A DNA stretch of 64,000 nucleotides from an uncultured Gammaproteobacteria bacterium (GTDB lineage: Bacteria > Pseudomonadota > Gammaproteobacteria > HK1), in NCBI GenBank assembly GCA_958295465.1, contig OY282353.1, positions 5,579,664 to 5,643,663 of the forward strand, read 5' to 3'. Positions 55,773-64,000 of the stretch are shown in pieces; position 1 is the first letter of the stretch, and every line of letters starts with the position of its first letter. The notes under the pieces are model-generated. The model was given only the letters and a program-made list of their open reading frames with translations. It ran no database searches and had not been told where the DNA came from. The translations under genes and the position numbers were made by a program.

Positions 55773-57484
55773 GGCTCGGTCCCGAAGGCGCGGCAGATCG
55801 CATCGAGCTTTTCCACGACTTCCGGGTGGATCTCCTCGGGGCGCATCCCCGCCGCGATCTCGTGGTGGCGGGTGCAAGGCAGGCCGCGGAGTCCGGCTGC
55901 ATCCAGCAACGGAGGGATGAGTCGCGTGCGGGCCTTGGTCGTGTTCAAGAATTCATGGTCACCGAGCGGGTCCCTCACCACCGCCGGCGGGAACTCGTCG
56001 CGCCAGTACGCGAGCATGTCCTCGACGTGCGCCGCGGCGGAATCGGTTCCGACCACCGCCTCGACGAAGCGGGCGAGCGCATCCGGGTGGACGAGATAGC
56101 TCTCGATCTCGTAGCGGCGCCAGCGGAGCCGCTGCAACCCGGCGCCCGTGATCTCCGTGTCCGGGACGGACGGCTGTGCATCGCCGTCGTGCAGTTCAAG
56201 CCCGGGAAGCCCCTCGCGCACGAGCTGCAATGCGTCGAAGTGATCGCGCGCCCTGATCCCCGGTCGTCCCTCCTGCGCCTGGAAGACCAACGGCTTCCAC
56301 ATCAGTTCGGTATCGAGCAGGCCCGCGGCTCGGTGTTCCAGGTTCGCCGCCCAGGCGCGCAGAATGTTGATGTCCGTGTAGTCCTCGACGTAGAGGATGC
56401 CGCGCACCCTCAGCGCCTGCATGACGTCCGCGTTGCTCAACACGCGAAGCGAGGAAATGAGCCGGCTGCGCTCGTTGGTGTCGGCGACCATCCTCGGTCT
56501 ATCGAGCATGACGCATAGCTCGCGGGGCTCGACGGCGTTGATGACGACTTCGGAGTGTGTCGCAACGATGAGTTGCGATCGCTGCCGGGCGGCTACGGTC
56601 CGTAGTTCGTGATAGATGGCGTCCTGGAGAATGACGTGCAGATGCGCATCCGGCTCATCCAGAAGCAGCACGGCGCCTTGCCGCGTGTTCAGGAAGGCGA
56701 GCAGCATCAATATCTGTTGAAACCCGCTGCCCGCGCTCGCGATGTCCAGCCGCGGCCCGCCCTCGGTCATGGTGTATTCCGCGAGGATATGGGCGCCACT
56801 CGCGTCGGGTGGCAGGAGGTCGTAGCCGAACAGCTTGCTGATGGACGCTTTGAGCGCGCCCCACGCGCGTTCGTTCCGGCTCGCCTCCGCAAGCAGATTG
56901 CGCAGCACCTCGCCGGGGCGGCCGAGGCCGAGAAGCTGTTCGATTTTCGGCGGATGGAAGAGTGGTTCCTCGGTCCCGAGTCCGGTCATCGGAGGCACGA
57001 ACACCGTTCGCAGATCGAGCTCCCGCAGCAGGCTGGCTTTTTCTTTAGCCGACTCTTTTGTCGTGGGCCGGGAAGCCGTACTCGCCTTCGGTATGGCAAT
57101 CGTCTTCGCCTGGGGACGGACATGAATTTGTTCGGTGCTGTCGGCGGTGAACTCCATCGTCACCGACCAGCCGGCATCGTGCCGGAGCTCGATCTCGATC
57201 TGTCCCCGATATCGTCGATCCGTCCACAACAGATCGAAGCTCCGCAGAGGAACCGCCGAAAACGCCTGCCGGGCGACCGGCGCACGGCCATAGGCCAAGC
57301 CCCGGCGCAGTCGGAAGTCGTTGAGCTCTCGCCACCGCCGTAGCGCCAGCGACCATGAGGCGATTGCCTGGAGCACCGTGGTCTTGCCGGTGTTGTTGGG
57401 GCCAGCCAGCACTACGTGGTCGGGCAGGCGGAATTCCATCTCCTCGAAACGCTTGAAGCCGCGAATGCGGACCGTGTGGATCAT
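55769..57484 (-). CDS. AAA ATPase with TOPRIM domain (OLD/GajA-like)
   Basis: A 571-residue protein of the OLD-like group. The ABC-type ATPase half has MIHTVRIRGFKRFEEMEF, Walker A AGPNNTGKTTVLQAIAS (about 27-43), GSGFQQILMLLAFL (signature region) and VLLLDEPDAHLH (Walker B). The C-terminal TOPRIM part shows RGILYVEDYTDINILRAWA (Glu and DxD near 366-371). Such proteins act as nucleases or sensors in anti-phage systems such as Gabija and OLD. Its downstream partner is a truncated helicase, so the system is probably incomplete. It interrupts the hemC-hemD region. Confidence 0.8.
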   Translation of the reverse strand: MIHTVRIRGFKRFEEMEFRLPDHVVLAGPNNTGKTTVLQAIASWSLALRRWRELNDFRLRRGLAYGRAPVARQAFSAVPLRSFDLLWTDRRYRGQIEIELRHDAGWSVTMEFTADSTEQIHVRPQAKTIAIPKASTASRPTTKESAKEKASLLRELDLRTVFVPPMTGLGTEEPLFHPPKIEQLLGLGRPGEVLRNLLAEASRNERAWGALKASISKLFGYDLLPPDASGAHILAEYTMTEGGPRLDIASAGSGFQQILMLLAFLNTRQGAVLLLDEPDAHLHVILQDAIYHELRTVAARQRSQLIVATHSEVVINAVEPRELCVMLDRPRMVADTNERSRLISSLRVLSNADVMQALRVRGILYVEDYTDINILRAWAANLEHRAAGLLDTELMWKPLVFQAQEGRPGIRARDHFDALQLVREGLPGLELHDGDAQPSVPDTEITGAGLQRLRWRRYEIESYLVHPDALARFVEAVVGTDSAAAHVEDMLAYWRDEFPPAVVRDPLGDHEFLNTTKARTRLIPPLLDAAGLRGLPCTRHHEIAAGMRPEEIHPEVVEKLDAICRAFGTEP

Positions 57485-57566
57485 GCTGTCTCTCCCCCAT
57501 TGTTACATAAATCAAAGATCTGTCATGCCCTCGCTTTCGCGAGGACAGGCTCCGCGGGCTCAGTAC

Positions 57567-57592
57567 GTCATTCCCGCGGAAGCGGGAATCCA
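57567..57592. repeat. REP-like hairpin, left copy
   Basis: A 26-base sequence (GTCATTCCCGCGGAAGCGGG then AATCCA) with internal dyad CCCGC-GCGGG. It is the inverted counterpart, with one mismatch, of the sequence at 57892-57917. The two bracket the GIY-YIG gene. Confidence 0.8.
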
Positions 57593-57594
57593 TT

Positions 57595-57882
57595 TCAATC
57601 AATCTCATTATACAAGTCTCTCCATGTCGGATTACTCTCCTCAATCAACCCAATCTTCCACACCCGATTCCATTTCTTGATCGCCTTTTCTCTCTGGATG
57701 GCACTTTCCATAGATTCATGAATCTCGTACCAAACCAATCGGTGAACACTGTCACGTTTCGTGAATCCTTCCACAAAATGATTCTTGCGTTGCCAGATCC
57801 GCTGAATGAGATTCGACGTGACACCGACATACAGAGTGACATTGGATTTACTTGCAAGGATTTAAACACATGGAATTTTCAT
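57595..57882 (-). pseudogene. GIY-YIG nuclease-like gene with nonsense codon
   Basis: Ninety-five codons from ATG 57882: MKIPCV, then TAA (57862-57864), then ILASKSNVTLYVGVTSNLIQ and RIWQRKNHFVEGF, later ESAIQREKAIKKWNRVWKIG. This is the UPF0213-type GIY-YIG domain. The stop replaces the Tyr of the first motif (VYIL), a single-base change. The second motif reads LYVGV. The rest of the frame is intact, so inactivation may be recent. Confidence 0.75.
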
Positions 57883-57891
57883 ACAAATCTC

Positions 57892-57917
57892 TGGATTCCC
57901 GCTTTCGCGGGAATGAC
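57892..57917. repeat. REP-like hairpin, right copy
   Basis: TGGATTCCCGCTTTCGCGGG then AATGAC, the reverse complement of the left copy except for one base. It lies just upstream of the GIY-YIG start. Confidence 0.8.
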
Positions 57918-58122
57918 GAGGAATGACGGCCTGAAGAAGACCATTGGCGCGTGTGGCTTACCCTCACTGGCAGTGAACTCGAGCCACACGCTGCTTCGGT
58001 CTGAAACCCCCCATATTTTGTGCAGCGAACGCATGTATGGACAGGCATTTCATGCAACTGGCAGGTCCCCTTCGATTGCCTCCCACCCTCTCCGCGACAC
58101 CGCGTCCGCCGGCGCCGCCCGC

Positions 58123-59055
58123 TCAACGGCCGGCCTCCGCGTAGATGCGCGCGAGGATCTCGCCCGCGCCCTGCCCCAGAACCACGGCGGCGGCCTCGGC
58201 GCCGAGCGGTTCCGCGTCCTCCACGTGGCCCCGGACGCGCGCGCGCAGCACCCGTGCGCCGTCGAGGCTGGCGACGAGGCCGCGCAGGCTCAGGCCCCCG
58301 TCTTCGAGGGTCGCATAGGCCGCGATCGGCACCTGGCAGCCTCCTTCGAGCCGCCGGTTGAAGGCCCGTTCGGCGAGCACGCAGGCGCTGCTGCGCGGAC
58401 ACGCCAGCGGCGCGACGAGCGCTTCCACCCGCGCGTCGCCCCGGCGGCATTCGATGCCCAGCGCCCCCTGCCCGGCCGCGGGCAGCATGGTCGCCACGTC
58501 CAGCGCCTCGGTCACCCGCGCGCCGTGCCCACCGCGTTCGAGGCCGGACACCGCGAGCACGATCGCATCGAAGTCGCCGTCATCGAGCCGCCGCAGCCGG
58601 GTGTCGACACCCCCGCGCAGGTTCTCGATGCGCAGGTCCGGACGATACGCCGCGAGCTGGCACCGGCGGCGCAGGCTCGAAGTCCCGACCACGGCCCCCG
58701 GCGGCAGCGCGTCGAGTCCGCCGAAGCGCATCGAGACGAGTGCGTCGCGGGGGTCCGCGCGCGCCATGACGACCGGAAGGTGAAGCTCGGGCGGCAGCTC
58801 GACCGGAACGTCCTTCATCGAATGCACCGCGACGTCCGCGCGCCCGTCGAGCAGCGCGCGCTCCAGCTCCTTGATGAACAGCCCCTTGCCGCCGACCCTG
58901 GCGAGCGGCGCGTCGAGCAGCCTGTCGCCGCTGGTGCGCATCGCCACGAGCTCGACATCGAGTCCGGGATTCCGCGTGCGCAATGCGCTCGCGACGTGCT
59001 CCGCCTGCCACAGCGCCAGCGGGCTCTTGCGGGTGGCTATCTTCAGATCGGGCAT
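58123..59055 (-). CDS. hemC: Porphobilinogen deaminase (hydroxymethylbilane synthase)
   Basis: Polymerises four porphobilinogen units to hydroxymethylbilane, the HemD substrate. The 310-residue protein has LKIATRKSPLALWQAEHVAS at the start, HSMKDVPVELP, TSSLRRRCQLAAYRPDL, and RLEGGCQVPIAAYA, whose Cys (near 242) carries the dipyrromethane cofactor. All domains are complete. In many gammaproteobacteria hemD follows directly; here about 2.8 kb of defence and REP-like DNA intervenes. Confidence 0.96.
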   Translation of the reverse strand: MPDLKIATRKSPLALWQAEHVASALRTRNPGLDVELVAMRTSGDRLLDAPLARVGGKGLFIKELERALLDGRADVAVHSMKDVPVELPPELHLPVVMARADPRDALVSMRFGGLDALPPGAVVGTSSLRRRCQLAAYRPDLRIENLRGGVDTRLRRLDDGDFDAIVLAVSGLERGGHGARVTEALDVATMLPAAGQGALGIECRRGDARVEALVAPLACPRSSACVLAERAFNRRLEGGCQVPIAAYATLEDGGLSLRGLVASLDGARVLRARVRGHVEDAEPLGAEAAAVVLGQGAGEILARIYAEAGR

Positions 59056-59159
59056 CTCAGAGCGGGCGTCGTGGCGTGTCGGGCATCGCGATTCGAACCC
59101 CGCGTCGGTCGTGGGCGCATTCCGGGTTCAATGCTACGGTATTGTGCGAGGGTTGTCGG

Positions 59160-59269
59160 GTGAAAGACTGCGAACGACGGATGAGGGACGCGGGCGACAC
59201 GACCCTGACGAATACGACACTTCGGCATGTACGTGAAAGACTGCGAACGACGGACAAGGGACGCGGGCG
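59160..59269. repeat. 37-bp direct repeat upstream of gshB
   Basis: GTGAAAGACTGCGAACGACG then a two-base difference and AGGGACGCGGGCG occurs at 59160-59196 and 59233-59269. The rest of the 59056-59526 region between hemC and gshB shows no gene. Confidence 0.8.
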
Positions 59270-59526
59270 GGAATCCTGCCGGACGATTTCAGCGATGACT
59301 TCAGCCTCACGGGCAGCGGCGGCCTGTCTGTTCTCCGCGGCGTACCGATCCAGTCCGTTTCCCGCCGGGAGAAGGTCCCGACCGCTTCGAGATGCCGACG
59401 AAGCAGTAACCTTGCGATCCCGGAGCGGCCTGCCCCGCGTTTCCCCGAATCCCGAGCGGAAGAGTCCGGCATTTCGGCGCACCGAACGGATCGGATGGTC
59501 ATGCAGCCAACCAGGAAGGTGATCCG

Positions 59527-60480
59527 ATGAACGTCAAGGTCGGCGTCGTGATGGACCCCATCGGTTCCATCAACGTCAAGAAGGACACCACCCTCGCGAT
59601 GATGCTCGCGGCGCAGCGCCGGGGCTGGGAACTCCGCTACATGGAGCTCGGCGATCTGTTCGTGCGCGACGGCGACGCCCGCGCCCGGATGCGCCCCATC
59701 GACGTGCGCGACGACCCGCACGACTGGTACACCCTGGGCGAGCCCCGGACCGGTGCGCTGGCGTCGCTCGACGTCATCCTGATGCGCAAGGACCCCCCTT
59801 TCGACATGGAGTTCGTGTACTCGACGTACATCCTGGAGCGGGCCGAGGCGGCCGGAGTGCTCGTGGTCAACAAACCGGGGAGCCTGCGTGACGCCAACGA
59901 GAAGATGTTCACCGCCTGGTTCCCGCAGTGCTGCCCGCCCACCCTGGTGACGCGGGAGCACGCGCGGATGGGCGCTTTCCTCGACGAACACGGGGACGTC
60001 ATCGTCAAGCCGCTCGATGGCATGGGGGGGGTGTCGATCTTCCGGGTGCGGGCCGGCGATCCGAACGTGAACGTCATCTTCGAGACCCTGACCCGGCAAC
60101 AGACCCGCTACGCGATGTGCCAGCGCTACGTCCCGGAGATCCGCGAGGGAGACAAGCGGGTGCTCCTGATCGACGGAGAGCCGGTCGACTACGCCCTTGC
60201 CAGAGTGCCGGCGGGCGACGACGCGCGCGGCAACCTCGCGGCCGGGGCGCGGGGCGTGGGCATGGAGCTCACGGCACGGATGCGCGCGATCGCGAGCGAG
60301 GTGGGGCCGGTGCTGCGCGAGAAGGGCCTCGTCTTCGTCGGACTCGACGTCATCGGGGACTACCTCACCGAGATCAACGTCACCAGCCCCACGTGCGTTC
60401 GCGAGATCGATGCCGTGTTCGGCACCGACGTCGCCGGCGAGCTCATGACCGCCATCGAAGCGAGGCTCGCCGCCCGTTGA
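59527..60480 (+). CDS. gshB: Glutathione synthetase
   Basis: Joins gamma-glutamylcysteine and glycine using ATP. The 317-residue ATP-grasp enzyme has VKVGVVMDPIGSINVKKDTT at the start, MRKDPPFDMEFVYSTYILE, VVNKPGSLRDANEKMF, KPLDGMGGVSIF, and the C-terminal metal site DVIGDYLTEINVTSPT. It is complete. A tonB-like gene follows with overlapping ends and then algH, a gammaproteobacterial order. Confidence 0.96.
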   Translation: MNVKVGVVMDPIGSINVKKDTTLAMMLAAQRRGWELRYMELGDLFVRDGDARARMRPIDVRDDPHDWYTLGEPRTGALASLDVILMRKDPPFDMEFVYSTYILERAEAAGVLVVNKPGSLRDANEKMFTAWFPQCCPPTLVTREHARMGAFLDEHGDVIVKPLDGMGGVSIFRVRAGDPNVNVIFETLTRQQTRYAMCQRYVPEIREGDKRVLLIDGEPVDYALARVPAGDDARGNLAAGARGVGMELTARMRAIASEVGPVLREKGLVFVGLDVIGDYLTEINVTSPTCVREIDAVFGTDVAGELMTAIEARLAAR

Positions 60481-61613
60481 TCCCCGGGATACATACGGTC
60501 GGGTCGGACAATCCGTTGCACGCGCCCCTCGCCCATCCCTGCGTTTCGCCCGCCGACCGTCTCGGCGCGACGATCTTCCTTGCCGTCCTGGCCCACCTGA
60601 TCCTCATCCTCGGAGTGACGTTCGTGCCCGAGGACCGCCCCGAACGCCGCGTCGAAAGGCTCGACGTCGTACTCGTGCCGCCGAGCGCCGAGCCGGCGCC
60701 GGACCAGCCCGACTACCTGGCCCAGGCGAACCGGGACGGCGGCAGGGACGGCGCCGGGAAGGCACGCCCCGAGAGACCGCGAAGCGCACCGCCGCCTGCC
60801 GGCGAATCGTCCACGGCCGCGGCCGAGCCCGCGATGCCGGCGGCCGGGCGGCGGGTGGCGGACGCGATGCCGGCGCCGGGGGCCGCACCGCGGCCGGGTC
60901 CGGCGTCCGGGACACCGCCCGATTCCGCCCCGAGCCGAAGCGACGCGAGGCCGGCGGCCAGAACGAAAGGGGCGTCCGTCCGGACCGTGGCGGAGACGAT
61001 CCTCGTCGAACCGGCTCCATCATTCGCGCAGCCCCGTCCGGCGCGGGAGCCGATCGGTCCACGAGCGGCAGTGCGACCCGCACGAGCGGCAACCGGCGGG
61101 GCCACGGACGCCCGGCCCGAAACCGATCCGGATCCGATCCCCGCCGCCCCCGCGGCAACCGGCAGGGGCGGTGCGGCCATGACCATGGACCGCCGCCGCG
61201 AGATCGCGGCGCTCAGCGCGGTGCTCGAACGCAAGCTTCGAGCGTATGCCGAACGGCCGCGACGCAAGTGGATATCCGCGCGAACCCGGGAACACGAGTT
61301 CGCGGTCTACATGGATGCGTGGCGGCGCAAGGTCGAGCACGTCGGCAACCTGAACTACCCCGACGAAGCAGCGCGACGGGGGCTGTCCGGCAGCCTGCGC
61401 CTCGAAGTCGCTCTCAACCCCGATGGCACCATCGAGGCCGTCGCGCTACGGCAATCGTCGGACGAGCGCATTCTGGACGATGCCGCGATCCACATCGTGC
61501 GGCTCGCCGCACCGTTTGCGGAATTCCCGGAGGGCATCGCGAAAACGGTGGACGTCCTCCACATCGAGCGCACCTGGCTCTTCCACTCGGACAACCGCTT
61601 CACGAGCCCCTGA
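60477..61613 (+). CDS. TonB-like energy transducer
   Basis: A protein of up to 378 residues with one N-terminal transmembrane helix (ATIFLAVLAHLILILGVTFV), a long Pro/Ala/Arg-rich periplasmic linker, and a C-terminal TonB fold (GSLRLEVALNPDGTIEAVAL followed by ASPFAEFP-like APFAEFP). It would couple the inner-membrane proton gradient to outer-membrane receptors. The start is uncertain; TTG 60477 overlaps the gshB stop. ExbB/ExbD genes are not in the window. Confidence 0.8.
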   Translation: MIPGIHTVGSDNPLHAPLAHPCVSPADRLGATIFLAVLAHLILILGVTFVPEDRPERRVERLDVVLVPPSAEPAPDQPDYLAQANRDGGRDGAGKARPERPRSAPPPAGESSTAAAEPAMPAAGRRVADAMPAPGAAPRPGPASGTPPDSAPSRSDARPAARTKGASVRTVAETILVEPAPSFAQPRPAREPIGPRAAVRPARAATGGATDARPETDPDPIPAAPAATGRGGAAMTMDRRREIAALSAVLERKLRAYAERPRRKWISARTREHEFAVYMDAWRRKVEHVGNLNYPDEAARRGLSGSLRLEVALNPDGTIEAVALRQSSDERILDDAAIHIVRLAAPFAEFPEGIAKTVDVLHIERTWLFHSDNRFTSP

Positions 61614-61674
61614 GGGGCCGCGCGACACACTCTCCGTACCCCGTTCGCTTGTCGCCGTCGCGCACCCTGCCATA

Positions 61675-62235
61675 ATGGCCCGCATGGATCTGACCAACCA
61701 GTTCCTCATCGCGATGCCCAGCCTCGCCGATCCGAACTTTCATCGGACCGTGACCCTGATGTGCGCGCACAGCGAGGACGGTGCGATGGGCATCGTCATC
61801 AACCGGCCGCTCGACATCGAGCTCACCGCGGTCCTCGACCACATGAGCATCGAGGCCACCTCGCGCGACGCCGAGCGGGTCCCGGTACTCCAGGGCGGTC
61901 CGGTGCAGCGCGAGCGCGGATTCGTCATCCACCACCCGCCGGGCGACTGGGATGCGGTGCTCACGGTAGGGGACGAGATCGGCATCGCGACGTCGAGGGA
62001 CATTCTCTCGGCGGTTGCAGAAGGGCGTGGCCCGGAGCGTATCGCCATCGCCCTCGGCTACGCCGGCTGGGGGGCCGGACAGATCGAGCACGAGCTCCGG
62101 CAGAACGCATGGCTGAGCGGGCCGGCGGACGCCCGGATCATCTTCGACACCCCCTACGAAGACCGGTGGGCGTCGGCGGCGCGCCTGCTCGGCATCGAGC
62201 CACACCATCTGTCGGGCGACGCGGGCCACGCATGA
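61675..62235 (+). CDS. algH: UPF0301/AlgH family protein (YqgE)
   Basis: A 186-residue protein of the YqgE/AlgH family: DLTNQFLIAMPSLADPNFHR, TVTLMCAHSEDGAMGIVINR, VLQGGPVQRERGFVIH and ALGYAGWGAGQIEHELRQNA. These are family-defining. Its molecular role is unsettled; in Pseudomonas it affects alginate regulation. ATG 61675 or 61684 could start it. It follows the tonB-like gene in the gshB cluster. Confidence 0.93.
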   Translation: MARMDLTNQFLIAMPSLADPNFHRTVTLMCAHSEDGAMGIVINRPLDIELTAVLDHMSIEATSRDAERVPVLQGGPVQRERGFVIHHPPGDWDAVLTVGDEIGIATSRDILSAVAEGRGPERIAIALGYAGWGAGQIEHELRQNAWLSGPADARIIFDTPYEDRWASAARLLGIEPHHLSGDAGHA

Positions 62236-62331
62236 CCGCGGAGGGCCGGGACGAGAGGACTCCGGACCCGGCCGGGGCGGCGCCGCGAGCCGGTTCCACC
62301 CGCTCCTTCCCGCTCGCGGCCGGCGCGCGCG

Positions 62332-63984
62332 CTACCGCCGGAGCTTGAACCGCTGGATCTTTCCGGTGGCGGTCTTCGGGAGGTCCCCCGCGAATTCGAT
62401 CCAGCGCGGGTACTTGAACGGTGCGAGCCGGTCCTTGACGAACTCCTGGAGGGCGGCGGCAAGCGCCGCGTCCGCCTCGACGCCTTCCCGGGGCACGACG
62501 AAAGCCTTCGGTTTGACCAGGCCCCGCTCGTCCTCGGCCGCGACCACCGCCGCTTCGAGCACCGCCTCGTGCCCGAGCAGCGCGGACTCCACCTCGAAGG
62601 GCGACACCCACTGCCCGCCCACCTTGAGCATGTCGTCGGTGCGCCCGCGGTAGTGGTGGTAGCCTTCCTCGTCGACGACGTACTTGTCCCCGGTGCGGGT
62701 CCAGGGTCCGTGGAAGGTGGCGAGCGACTTCTCCCGCTGGTTCCAGTAGGCGGCCGCGGAGGAGTCTCCGCTCACCCACAGCTCCCCGATCTCGCCCGGC
62801 GCCGCGGGCTCGCCGGCCTCGGTGACCACCTTGAGCCGATACCCCGGCACCGCCTTCCCCGAGGTTCCGTAACGCACGTCGCCCTCGCGGTTGGAGAGGA
62901 AGATGTGCAGCATCTCCGTCGAGCCGAGGCCGTCGAGGATCGGGGCGCCGAAGCGCTCCTCCCACGCCGTGCCGATCTCCGCCGGCAGCGCCTCACCGGC
63001 CGAGACCGCGAGGCGCAGCCGGGGCGAGCCGTCCCCGGGGCTGCCGGAGGGCTGCGCGAGCATCGCGCCGTAGAGCGTCGGCACACCGTAGAAGATCGTC
63101 GGCCGATGCTCGCGCAGGAGCGCCGTCACCGCGTCCGGCGTCGGGCGTCCGGCGAGGACCACCGTCGTCGCCCCGACGTAGAACGGGAAGGTCATCGCGT
63201 TGCCCAACCCGTAGGCGAAGAAGAGCTTGGCGGCGGAGTAGACGAGATCGTCCTCCCGGATCCCGAGCGTCGCCACCCCGTAGTGCTCGGCGGTGGTGAC
63301 CAGATCGCGGTGCAGGTGCATCGAGCCTTTCGGGATGCCCGTGGAACCGGAGGTATAGAGCCAGAACGCGACGTCGTCGCAGGTGGTGGGCGCCGCGTCG
63401 AGCCGCGGAGAAGCCGCCGCGATGAGATCCGCGAGCCGGCAATGATCGGCGGCGCCGGTCCCGGCCGCCGTCCGCGGGCGGCCGGAGGTTCCGGCCCCTG
63501 CCGGTGCGGGGGCATCGCTCTGCGCCACGCCCCCCGCGATCACCACCCGCTCGACGTGCGTCCGCTCTTCGAGCGCCGGCGCGAACCGGTCGAGCAGCGC
63601 CTCGCTCACGACCACGATACGCGCCCGCGAGTCGCACAGAAGGTGGGCGTAGTCGTTCGAGGTCAGCAGGGTGTTGATCGGGATCGGCACGCAGCCGGCC
63701 TTGATCGCTCCCCAGAACACCGCCGGGAAGTCGATGCCGTCGAGCATGCACATCAGCACCCGGGTCTCCATCCCCGCGCCGAGCGCACGCAACGCATTGC
63801 CCGCCCGATTCACCCGCTCCGCCAGCGCGGCGTAGGTATGGCGCCCGGCGGCGTCGATGAACGCGACCTTCTCCCCCCGCCCTCTCGCGAGATTGGCGTC
63901 GATGAACTCCAGCGCGGCGTTGTACTCCCGCGGCAGCTCGATTGCCGCCTGCGCGGTGGAGCGGTCCACTCGGGCGAGCTGCAT
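62332..63984 (-). CDS. Benzoate-CoA ligase family protein
   Basis: A 550-residue adenylate-forming enzyme. It has the AMP-binding P-loop WLYTSGSTGIPKGSMHLHRD (about 207-226), AKLFFAYGLGNAMTFPFY typical of benzoate-CoA ligases, GLGSTEMLHIFLSN, RTGDKYVVDEEGYHHYRGRT, and the C-terminal catalytic Lys in PKTATGKIQRFKL. It likely activates benzoate or a related aromatic acid with CoA. With galD it hints at aromatic acid catabolism. A 25-residue Ala/Gly-rich insert at about 155-180 is unusual. Confidence 0.85.
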   Translation of the reverse strand: MQLARVDRSTAQAAIELPREYNAALEFIDANLARGRGEKVAFIDAAGRHTYAALAERVNRAGNALRALGAGMETRVLMCMLDGIDFPAVFWGAIKAGCVPIPINTLLTSNDYAHLLCDSRARIVVVSEALLDRFAPALEERTHVERVVIAGGVAQSDAPAPAGAGTSGRPRTAAGTGAADHCRLADLIAAASPRLDAAPTTCDDVAFWLYTSGSTGIPKGSMHLHRDLVTTAEHYGVATLGIREDDLVYSAAKLFFAYGLGNAMTFPFYVGATTVVLAGRPTPDAVTALLREHRPTIFYGVPTLYGAMLAQPSGSPGDGSPRLRLAVSAGEALPAEIGTAWEERFGAPILDGLGSTEMLHIFLSNREGDVRYGTSGKAVPGYRLKVVTEAGEPAAPGEIGELWVSGDSSAAAYWNQREKSLATFHGPWTRTGDKYVVDEEGYHHYRGRTDDMLKVGGQWVSPFEVESALLGHEAVLEAAVVAAEDERGLVKPKAFVVPREGVEADAALAAALQEFVKDRLAPFKYPRWIEFAGDLPKTATGKIQRFKLRR

Positions 63985-64000
63985 TGCGCCGTTCCTCCCT

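Overview
The window is GC-rich bacterial chromosome with a gammaproteobacterial core. The evidence is gene order: gshB, then a tonB-like gene, then algH/yqgE; hisA-hisF; polA beside a DUF2782 gene; ptsH-ptsI next to hemD and hemC. A DddP-like M24 hydrolase, F420 genes and many toxin-antitoxin (TA) and restriction-modification (R-M) genes would fit a marine or host-associated (for example sponge-associated) lineage. That last point is inference; no rRNA or tRNA is visible to settle it.

Layout. 0.1-10.3 kb: a cofactor block with an fbiC fusion (F420 precursor synthesis), 6-phosphogluconolactonase, an F420-dependent glucose-6-phosphate dehydrogenase, a DddP-like M24 enzyme, moeA and moaB. 10.3-30.6 kb: an accessory island of TA modules (HicAB, DUF433/DUF5615, ParE/XRE, HigA, VapBC), Uma2 proteins, McrBC, a type II-like methyltransferase/endonuclease pair, a tyrosine recombinase and many gene fragments stitched together by short repeats. 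30.7-39.4 kb: galD, ppsA, mazEF, a Dam-like methylase, hisFA and an MFS transporter. 39.4-48.7 kb: a duplicated peptide-modification (RiPP) locus. 48.7-64 kb: housekeeping genes (polA, DUF2782, ptsI, ptsH, hemD, hemC, gshB, tonB-like, algH, benzoate-CoA-ligase-like), with a small defence insertion between hemD and hemC.

The most unusual part is the RiPP locus. It encodes a lasso-cyclase-like asparagine synthetase homologue, an HPr-kinase-like protein, and two nearly identical 608-residue proteins that fuse a GT8 glycosyltransferase domain to a sulfotransferase domain. With them are four short precursor-like genes whose peptides share a KKPW-x-[KR]-P leader motif, a conserved Glu and Tyr, and an invariant C-terminal Ser. 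As read, only one precursor is intact. One has a nonsense codon, and two are out of frame at poly-C tracts, one of them 22 nt long. The locus has undergone a tandem duplication that also copied the 3' ends of polA and the cyclase gene. No lasso B1 (RRE) or B2 (protease) gene is visible. My reading is a lasso-type peptide that may be phosphorylated, glycosylated and sulfated; the lasso fold and every modification are inferred.

Across the island the DNA shows recurrent short tandem duplications at gene junctions (pgl/fgd, mcrB/mcrC, within fbiC) and re-use of one upstream sequence in four places.
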